A DNA stretch of 39,721 nt from Bacillota bacterium (GTDB lineage: Bacteria > Bacillota > Sulfobacillia > Sulfobacillales > Sulfobacillaceae), in assembly GCA_021820485.1 (NCBI GenBank), contig JAKADO010000019.1, positions 1 through 39,721 of the forward strand. The letters run 5' to 3'. Within the stretch, counting starts at the first letter, position 1. Each line of letters begins with the position of its first letter. Positions 33,603-39,721 of this stretch are shown one piece after another. The notes under the pieces were generated by a model. That model was not told the DNA's origin, did not search any database, and saw nothing but the letters and a program-made list of their open reading frames with translations. Made by a program: the position numbers and the translations under genes.

Positions 33603-33736
33603 TGTCGATGCTGAGGGTCCACGCTGCCTAACCGTTTCATGACGGATTGTAGCTGCTTTAGGGCACGAATTTTACGGCCTTTCGTCAGTAATCGCGACGA
33701 ACCATCAGCGCAACTTCTGAGGCCAAACGTTCCCTT

Positions 33737-33749
33737 TTTGACCGTCAAA
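33737..33749. promoter_or_regulatory. Palindrome in the cyd control region
   Basis: TTTGACCGTCAAA is a perfect palindrome of two six-base arms around one central base, in the middle of the divergent cydAB-cydDC region. A role as an operator is an inference; I cannot match it to a named regulator. Confidence 0.45.
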
Positions 33750-33809
33750 TGCCCTTTGAATCCACTCAATCGCAGCAACAGCAATGGTTTCCGGCAATTT
33801 TGGGCATGC

Positions 33810-33837
33810 TTGACGGAAAGTTCAATCGCTCTATCAT
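33810..33837 (+). promoter_or_regulatory. Promoter of cydDC
   Basis: TTGACG (33810-33815), 16 bases, TATCAT (33832-33837), five and about five of six consensus matches. It lies 27 bases before the cydD ATG, giving a short leader. Confidence 0.65.
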
Positions 33838-33864
33838 AGGGCCAATGACAGGAGGTTTCAGAGC

Positions 33865-35622
33865 ATGGATCTTCGTTTGTGGAGACAGCTCAACACCACG
33901 AAACAGTTGGTTGCCGGGCTCGCTTTGGGTGGAGCTCTGACCGGCCTCCTGATTGTCTTCCAAGCACTGTTTCTGGCCCGCATTGTTAGCGGCGTGTATA
34001 TAGGCCATGCACAGTGGCACGTCGTATGGCCATTTTCCTTGATGCTCTTGGCGATCATCGCGCTGCGCTCGCTGGTGGCCGGCTTCCAAGAGAGCTGGGC
34101 GCTAAGGTTTTCCGCCGAATCGCAGACCCGGCTGCGGCACCAGTTCATTCACTTCTTGTTGCACGAAGGCGGTGGTTCCGAAACCCGCCCCGATAGTGGC
34201 GCGCTTGTCACGTTGGCGGTGCAGGGCATCGACGACTTTGAGGTATTCTTGGCGAGGTATCTGCCGCAAATTGTCATCACAGCGCTGGTTCCCGCCATCG
34301 TCTGGCTGGGAGTCGTGAGCCGCGATTGGCTGTCAGGTCTGATCCTTTTGATTACCTTGCCGCTCATACCGCTATTCATGATTCTTATTGGCCGCCAAGC
34401 CGAAAATCACTCCCAGCGGCAGATTCAACTCATGAATCGGCTGAGCGGACATTTTCTCGATGTGCTGCATGGACTGGACACCCTCAAGCTGTTTGGCCGC
34501 AGCCAGGAGCAGTCCAAGACCATTTACCGGCAAAGCGAGGCTTTTCGAGCCACCACCATGGCCACCCTGCGCATCGCCTTTCTGTCCGGCATGGTGCTGG
34601 AACTCATTGCGTCGCTCAGCATGGCCTTCATCGCCGTGGCCGTCGGATTGCGCCTAATCCATGGACAAATTCCATTCGAGACCGCATTCATGGTGCTCGT
34701 GCTAATACCGGAATTCTACATCCCGTGGCGGGGATTGGGCGCTAAATTTCACGATGGCCTAAAAGGAGCCAGTGCCGCGAAAGAAATTTTTGAGCTCATG
34801 GAATCTCCGCTTCCAGCACTTCAAGGCGGGCACGTCCAATTGCCCCAATCGGGGCCATGGAGCTTGGAATGGCGCTCTGTCTCCTTTACCTATCCAAGCC
34901 GAACCCTTCCCGCACTCGAGGACATTACGCTCGCCCTGCAGCCCGGTCAGCGCTTAGCAATCGTAGGTCCCAGCGGTTCCGGGAAAAGCACGTTGATTCA
35001 ATTGTTGATGGGCACGTATTCGTTTTCAGGAGAAATTCGGGTGGGAGGCACGCCCCTGAGTGAATTGGACCTCAATTGGTGGAGACGCCAGCTAAGCTGG
35101 GTTACCCAGCGTCCCTATCTCTTTGACGGGACCATCCTAGACAACTTGCGCCAGGTCGCTTCCGATGCCTCGACGTCCCAAATGCAACAAGCCCTGGTGC
35201 AGTCCGGCGCCTGGGAATTCATTTCCCAGTGGCACGATGGGTGGGATACCCAGATTGGGCAAGAGGGCGTCCGGCTCAGCGGTGGGCAGCGCCAGCGTTT
35301 GGCCTTGGCACGTGCCTTTCTTCTCGACACTCCCGTCGTTGTTTTTGACGAGCCGACCCAGAATCTTGACCTAGCCAGCGAACAGGCGCTGTTGGACGCC
35401 ATGGAGCGACTCTCCAAGGGACGCACGGTCATCACCATCGCCCATCGACTGTCAACGGTAACGCGCGCCGATCGCCTTTTGGTGCTGCAGCAGGGCCGGA
35501 TGGCCCAATGGGGTTCCCCGGAGGAGCTTTTGCGCAAGCCCGGGCTGTACCGTGCTCTGGTCGATGCCTATCAAGGGAGGGAAACGGCCCATGCGCCTCT
35601 TCAAGCTGACCAAGTCCTATAA
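33865..35622 (+). CDS. cydD: Thiol-exporting ABC transporter, subunit CydD
   Basis: A 585-residue half-transporter: six membrane helices in the first 330 residues, then an ABC ATPase domain. Walker A is GPSGSGKST, the signature LSGGQRQRLALARA and Walker B VVVFDEPTQNLD are intact, with the switch histidine in IAHRLST. CydDC exports glutathione or cysteine to the outside of the membrane and is needed to assemble cytochrome bd. CAGGAGGT precedes the ATG at eight bases. The gene is divergent from cydAB and its end overlaps the cydC start by 32 bases, so the two are coupled. Confidence 0.9.
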   Translation: MDLRLWRQLNTTKQLVAGLALGGALTGLLIVFQALFLARIVSGVYIGHAQWHVVWPFSLMLLAIIALRSLVAGFQESWALRFSAESQTRLRHQFIHFLLHEGGGSETRPDSGALVTLAVQGIDDFEVFLARYLPQIVITALVPAIVWLGVVSRDWLSGLILLITLPLIPLFMILIGRQAENHSQRQIQLMNRLSGHFLDVLHGLDTLKLFGRSQEQSKTIYRQSEAFRATTMATLRIAFLSGMVLELIASLSMAFIAVAVGLRLIHGQIPFETAFMVLVLIPEFYIPWRGLGAKFHDGLKGASAAKEIFELMESPLPALQGGHVQLPQSGPWSLEWRSVSFTYPSRTLPALEDITLALQPGQRLAIVGPSGSGKSTLIQLLMGTYSFSGEIRVGGTPLSELDLNWWRRQLSWVTQRPYLFDGTILDNLRQVASDASTSQMQQALVQSGAWEFISQWHDGWDTQIGQEGVRLSGGQRQRLALARAFLLDTPVVVFDEPTQNLDLASEQALLDAMERLSKGRTVITIAHRLSTVTRADRLLVLQQGRMAQWGSPEELLRKPGLYRALVDAYQGRETAHAPLQADQVL

Positions 35623-37306
35623 GTCGTTGATTCTGATGGCCTTTGTCTTCGGTGCTGCCACCGTTGCCATGAATTTGGGCCTCCAATCCACCTCGAGCTA
35701 TCTCATTGCCAAAGCGGCCCAACATCCGGGCACCATTCTCCTGTTGTGGACCCCCATTGTGGCAGTGCGGTTTTTCGGTACGGCACGGGCGGGATTTCGC
35801 TATCTCGACCGCTACTTTTCCCATGACGTGACACTACGATGGCTGCGTGACTTAAAAGTGCATCTCTATCAAGCAGTCGAGCCGCGTATGGGTGTGCTCG
35901 GGCGAGGATACCAGAGTGGCGATGTGTTAAGCCGTGTGGGCAGTGACGTGGACAGCCTGCAAAATTTGCTGGTCAGCCTCTATGAGCCCTTGGCCATTGG
36001 CATCATCGGACTTCTCATGGTGTTGGGCATCGGGCTCTGGCTGAATCCCCCCATCGCCATCTCCCTCACCTTGATGCTGGCACTATCCGGAGTGGCGCTG
36101 TCATGGAGCGCCGCACGCGTGTCGCAATTGTCCAGCCAAGGTTTGGTCGATCTCAGAAGCCGGCTCAGTGCAGCGCTGGTTCAGCTCCTGCACGGTCTTT
36201 CGGACATTCGGGCTCTCAATCTAGCCGACCGTGTGGAAGCGCACATCGACCACTTGCAAGAGCGCATTCAAACCGCCAAGCGCCGCCTAAGCCGAATCAG
36301 CGGGGTGTACAACGGCCTCTCCCTCTTTATCTCTTGGGCTGGCATGTGGGTGGTGCTGCAAATCAGCATTTTCGAGGCTGAGCGCCACCAACTTCAGCCG
36401 GTCTTGGTGCCGGTCGTCGCGCTCCTGGCACTGGCCAGCTTCGAGATTGTGAGTCCCTTGCCCGCCGCGTTTCAGGAGGCCGGCGGGTTGAAGAGAGCGT
36501 CACAACGCATCGAGGAGCTCGCTGGCTTGCCAGATGCCCCTCAAAATGCCCGGAGAACCCGGCCCGCCGAAGAGGTGCCGTCTGTGGTGCTGAATGATGT
36601 CAGCTTGGACGCCAACCATGCCTCGCGGCCGATTTTAGAGCGGGTCAGCGTGACCCTGGCCCCAGGCCGGCACGTTGCCCTGATGGGTCCCAACGGGTCT
36701 GGCAAAAGCAGCCTGGTAAACCTTATCACCGGTCTTACTCCCTTTACGGGCGGCCGCGTTACGCTCGACCACACCGACCTCGGCGACTGGGACCCGGAGG
36801 CAGCGCGGCGCTGCTTCAGTGTCGTCAACCAATTCCCGCATGTTTTTCACAGTACTCTCCGGGCCAACCTCTTGCTGGCCTCGCCCCACGCCACCGAGCG
36901 GGAACTGCACCATGCGATGCAACTGGCCGGAATGCAACCGCTGATGAAGACATTGCCAGACGGCTTGGACACGATGCTGGGGGAACGCGGAACCACCCTG
37001 TCAGGCGGAGAAATCAAGCGGCTCGCTGTCGCGCGTGCTATTCTTAAAAATGCGCCGATTCTTCTGCTGGACGAACCCACCGAGGGGCTCGACCCGCTCA
37101 GCGAGCGCTCCCTGATGGAGGGATTGATGGAATGGGCCCGGCAGCGTTCGGTCTTGTGGATTACCCACGGTTCCACCAACCTGGACCTGGTGGATGAGGT
37201 TGTCATACTGACGGGCGGCCGGATTATTGAGCAGGGCTCGCCCCAGCGCATAGCCAAGCACCCGATGGCCAAAACGTTGATGGATCTGGCGCTCTTGCCG
37301 GAGTAG
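35591..37306 (+). CDS. cydC: Thiol-exporting ABC transporter, subunit CydC
   Basis: A 571-residue partner of CydD with the same architecture. FLRYLDRY-type residues (GFRYLDRYFSHDVTLRWLRDLK) and SGDVLSRVGSDVDSLQNL are the CydC-specific elements near residues 70-125. The ATPase has Walker A GPNGSGKSS, signature LSGGEIKRLAVARA and Walker B ILLLDEPTEGLD, with TTPV-type linker missing and a His in WITHGST. The ATG at 35591 follows GGGAGGG nine bases upstream, inside the end of cydD. CydC pairs with CydD. It is followed after 31 bases by the CoA-transferase gene. Confidence 0.9.
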   Translation: MRLFKLTKSYKSLILMAFVFGAATVAMNLGLQSTSSYLIAKAAQHPGTILLLWTPIVAVRFFGTARAGFRYLDRYFSHDVTLRWLRDLKVHLYQAVEPRMGVLGRGYQSGDVLSRVGSDVDSLQNLLVSLYEPLAIGIIGLLMVLGIGLWLNPPIAISLTLMLALSGVALSWSAARVSQLSSQGLVDLRSRLSAALVQLLHGLSDIRALNLADRVEAHIDHLQERIQTAKRRLSRISGVYNGLSLFISWAGMWVVLQISIFEAERHQLQPVLVPVVALLALASFEIVSPLPAAFQEAGGLKRASQRIEELAGLPDAPQNARRTRPAEEVPSVVLNDVSLDANHASRPILERVSVTLAPGRHVALMGPNGSGKSSLVNLITGLTPFTGGRVTLDHTDLGDWDPEAARRCFSVVNQFPHVFHSTLRANLLLASPHATERELHHAMQLAGMQPLMKTLPDGLDTMLGERGTTLSGGEIKRLAVARAILKNAPILLLDEPTEGLDPLSERSLMEGLMEWARQRSVLWITHGSTNLDLVDEVVILTGGRIIEQGSPQRIAKHPMAKTLMDLALLPE

Positions 37307-37337
37307 CCGTTCCCGGAAATCATAAAGGGGAATCACG

Positions 37338-38609
37338 ATGAAGATTGTCAAACTTCATGAAGCCATGGACGCCATCCAATCAGGCATGCGGATTTATGCC
37401 CAAGGAATGGCCTCGACCCCGCATCATCTCTTGAATGGGCTTGCCGACAGGGCGGGGAGTTTAAAGGATTTGACGCTGTTTCACCTGCATCTTGAAGGGC
37501 CGACACCATGGGTTGGTCCCGAACTCTCCGCCCACATCCGTGACGTCTCCCTCTTTGTCGGAAAGAACCTGAGGGAGGCTGTCAACACCGGCCTCTCTGA
37601 CTACGTTCCCATCTTCTTATCCGAAGTACCGTGGTTCCTAGAACAGTCGGAATTTCAGCCTGATGTCGCACTGATTAACGTGAGCCCCCCGGACAGGCAC
37701 GGGTACGTCAGTCTAGGGCCTACCATCGAGGCCACGTTGGCAGCCATGCGGGTCGCCTCCATCACCATCGCTCAAATCAATCCCTCTGTCCCCCGTGTGC
37801 TGGGCGACGCCCTGATTCCTGCCACTTCCATCACATATGGCGTCGAGTGGGACGAAGCGCTCAGCGCCACCGTTGTGGAAGCGGTTGACCCATTGTCCGC
37901 CACCATAGGCCGGCACGTCGCCAGCCTAATTCCCGACCGAGCCACCCTCCAATTAGGGATCGGCCGCATTCCCAATGCAGTGCTGAGTCAACTCACCCAT
38001 CATGAAGACTTGGGAATCCACAGTGAAATGATTTCCGACGGTGTTCGCATGCTCGTCGAGCGCGGCGTCGTCACCGGCCGCTACAAAGCCACCGACCCGG
38101 GCGAGATTGTGGCCACATTCTGTATGGGTAGCGAGCAACTCTATCACTTTCTCGACGACAATCCGGCCGTATCACTGCGCACCGTCGACTATACCAACAA
38201 TACCGCCGTCATCCGTCAAAATCCGCGCATGATCTCCATCAATTCCGCCATTGAAGTGGACTTGAACGGACAGGTCGCCGCCGAGTCCATCGGTTCGCAC
38301 ATTGTATCGGGCGTCGGCGGACAAATGGATTTTGTCCGCGGAGCCAGCCTCGCGCCCGGGGGCCGCTCCATCATTGCGCTCCCCTCGCGCACTCGGTCCG
38401 GGGAACCGCGCATCGTAGCCAACATCCGCCCCGGCGCTGCGGTGACCACCAGCCGGAACCACGTGCAATACGTCGTTACCGAATACGGCGTGGCGGAACT
38501 GCATGGCCGATCGTTGAGAGAACGCGCCAAACAACTCATCGCGGTGGCGCATCCAGACGACCGCGAGGCGCTGGAAAAAAGCGCCCGCGAACGACTTCCC
38601 GCCTTTTGA
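37338..38609 (+). CDS. Acetyl-CoA hydrolase/4-hydroxybutyrate CoA-transferase family protein
   Basis: A 423-residue class I CoA-transferase of the acetyl-CoA hydrolase/4-hydroxybutyrate CoA-transferase group. The active-site glutamate is Glu230 in LGIHSEMISDG. The oxyanion loop GVGGQMDFVRGA is near residues 315-326, and VVTEYGVAELHGRSLRERA closes the C-terminal domain. Typical substrates are acetate, butyrate, 4-hydroxybutyrate or their CoA esters; I cannot choose. AAAGGGGA precedes the ATG at six bases, 31 bases after cydC, so it is probably in the cydDC transcript. No strong terminator follows in the 298-base gap. Confidence 0.88.
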   Translation: MKIVKLHEAMDAIQSGMRIYAQGMASTPHHLLNGLADRAGSLKDLTLFHLHLEGPTPWVGPELSAHIRDVSLFVGKNLREAVNTGLSDYVPIFLSEVPWFLEQSEFQPDVALINVSPPDRHGYVSLGPTIEATLAAMRVASITIAQINPSVPRVLGDALIPATSITYGVEWDEALSATVVEAVDPLSATIGRHVASLIPDRATLQLGIGRIPNAVLSQLTHHEDLGIHSEMISDGVRMLVERGVVTGRYKATDPGEIVATFCMGSEQLYHFLDDNPAVSLRTVDYTNNTAVIRQNPRMISINSAIEVDLNGQVAAESIGSHIVSGVGGQMDFVRGASLAPGGRSIIALPSRTRSGEPRIVANIRPGAAVTTSRNHVQYVVTEYGVAELHGRSLRERAKQLIAVAHPDDREALEKSARERLPAF

Positions 38610-38907
38610 CGAGCGGCGCCCAGAGACACCACGGCGAGCGAACACGTGATGGGGGCATTAACTTTGCAAGGCAGGGGGTTGACCCTCCCCATGTCCGTGC
38701 AATGTAGCCGCCATCCCGACCGCGTCTAAAATAGGGGTAAGTTCTGGTCATGGGAAGGGCATCGCCTGTGGTGGGATCTGCATGCAGCGCAATCGCCTTC
38801 GCGGAAACCGCTGTCGGCCAATCTCATCACTAACGAGAACGTAAACGGTAGAGCACGTCGGCAAGGAAGCCGTAAAATTACAGCACTCGGGATGAGGAGG
38901 TTATACT

Positions 38908-39318
38908 GTGCCGGAAACCGCTTGCCCCTTCTGCCACCCCCAGCGGGACCCCCATCAACACATCGTGCTGGAAAACGAGACTTGTTACTTTCTTCAGCAT
39001 GATCATCATCAAGACATTCTGGAAGGCAGCGGCGTCATTGTACCGAAGATGCATCGCCCTACGACGTTTGATTTGACGGAGGCCGAATGGATGGATCTGC
39101 GCGCACTGTTGCTGCAGGCCCGAACCTACTTAGCCGAGCGCTACGGTCCCGCTGGATACACCCTGGGCTGGAACGTCGGGAGCGTATCCAATCAAGAAAT
39201 TCCTCATGCGCACTTTCATGTGATTCCCCGTTATGCGGATGAACCGCACGCGGGAAAGGGCCTTCGTCATTGGCTCAAACAGGAGGATAATCGAAGGACG
39301 GCACGATCTCGACGGTGA
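38908..39318 (+). CDS. HIT-family hydrolase
   Basis: A 136-residue HIT protein. The catalytic triad motif is HAHFHVIPRY with His100, His102 and His104. The N-terminus has CPFCHP, a zinc-type CxxC common in the branch, and VPKMHRP is the preceding family block. Substrates are nucleotide-phosphoryl conjugates such as AMP-linked compounds. The start is a GTG with GAGGAGGT six bases upstream. It is a single gene with 298 bases before it and no gene after it in the window. Confidence 0.87.
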   Translation: MPETACPFCHPQRDPHQHIVLENETCYFLQHDHHQDILEGSGVIVPKMHRPTTFDLTEAEWMDLRALLLQARTYLAERYGPAGYTLGWNVGSVSNQEIPHAHFHVIPRYADEPHAGKGLRHWLKQEDNRRTARSRR

Positions 39319-39721
39319 ATTGTCGCGCCACTCATCATACGCATTCGAGGGTCAATCCCCATCTTGCACCCATGGACTATCCCTCCATCATTCCGACCGC
39401 GGATCACAGGCACCCACATTCGTGAACAACTCCCAGCTCCACCCTTGCAATTGAGCCACAGGCGCCAGCCCGCGGATGCTCACCGGTGCATATGCAAATC
39501 GACGATCATGACTTCGGTTGATATTCGCCAACGCCGATCCTGGTGGTGGGATGGCGATTGCACCCCCCTTCTAATGTCGTGGGAACATTTTCCACAAACA
39601 TCCATATTATGGCACTGAGATGCCGAAAGGTCCATGATGCAACCTTCTCCGTGTCGCGCCATGCGTGGGATAGGAACCAATGCCTTGGGTCACGCGTTTC
39701 AACCGCCGCTTGCACGCTTGG
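39319..39721. other. Gene-free end of the window, 403 bases
   Basis: No open frame on either strand here looks like a gene. I see no strong hairpin with a T-run directly after the HIT gene either. A gene may start just beyond the window edge. Confidence 0.4.

Noticed and set aside
1..39721. tRNA, rRNA, CRISPR arrays, intact insertion sequences
   Set aside because: Gaps between genes were scanned by eye; no cloverleaf arm pattern, direct repeat array or transposase was seen.

Overview
The window looks like chromosomal DNA of a moderately high-GC, spore-forming member of the Firmicutes. A complete GerA-type germinant-receptor operon, AGGAGG-type ribosome-binding sites before nearly every gene, and sigma-A-like promoters support this. 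Sulfide:quinone-oxidoreductase-like flavoproteins, a bd-type quinol oxidase and many stress genes would fit a Sulfobacillus-like acidophile, but the genus is an inference from gene content. No tRNA, rRNA, CRISPR array, intact insertion sequence or phage gene was seen.

Layout. (1) 1-8.8 kb, all on the minus strand: an accessory block of mostly single-gene enzymes. It holds an aminoglycoside-phosphotransferase-like protein, a DUF5694 protein, a P-loop kinase-like protein, two Nudix hydrolases, two GNAT acetyltransferases and a HAD phosphatase. Three genes here are broken: an aldo/keto reductase, a SUMF1/FGE-like protein and a probable NTF2-like protein. The 6.5-8.8 kb part is visibly more AT-rich. 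(2) 9.1-10.8 kb, plus strand: a small membrane protein and an SQR/NDH-2-like flavoprotein. (3) 10.8-16.8 kb, minus strand: a tightly overlapping five-gene operon, gerA-gerC-gerB followed by an FMN-binding glutamate-synthase-like protein and a SAM methyltransferase. A DUF302 gene lies upstream with its own promoter and a palindrome overlapping it. (4) 17.6-21.0 kb, plus strand: an unfamiliar four-gene cluster. It encodes an acyl-carrier-protein-like protein without the phosphopantetheine serine, a three-repeat 'homing-endonuclease-associated repeat' protein, a zinc alcohol dehydrogenase and a class II aldolase with an extra N-terminal domain, and it ends at a terminator. (5) 21.3-30.9 kb: a second SQR-like flavoprotein, a protoporphyrinogen-oxidase-like protein lacking its middle domain, three universal stress proteins, an OmpR-type response regulator whose phosphoacceptor aspartate is glycine, a SHOCT protein, VIT1/CCC1-like and ZIP-like metal transporters, a DUF981 membrane protein and a frameshifted methyltransferase. 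(6) 31.1-38.6 kb: cydAB (minus) divergent from cydDC (plus) across a 301-base control region, with a CoA-transferase directly after cydC. (7) 38.9-39.3 kb: a HIT-family hydrolase.

Themes. Respiration and redox balance (CydAB, its assembly exporter CydDC, two flavoprotein quinone-reductase-like enzymes) sit beside stress and metal homeostasis. The most original signals are the pseudo-ACP/repeat-protein/dehydrogenase/aldolase cluster, the extended germination operon, the response regulator without its phosphorylation site, and the HemY-like protein with an in-frame gap. The broken genes fall mostly in the accessory part of the window, while the large conserved genes are intact.
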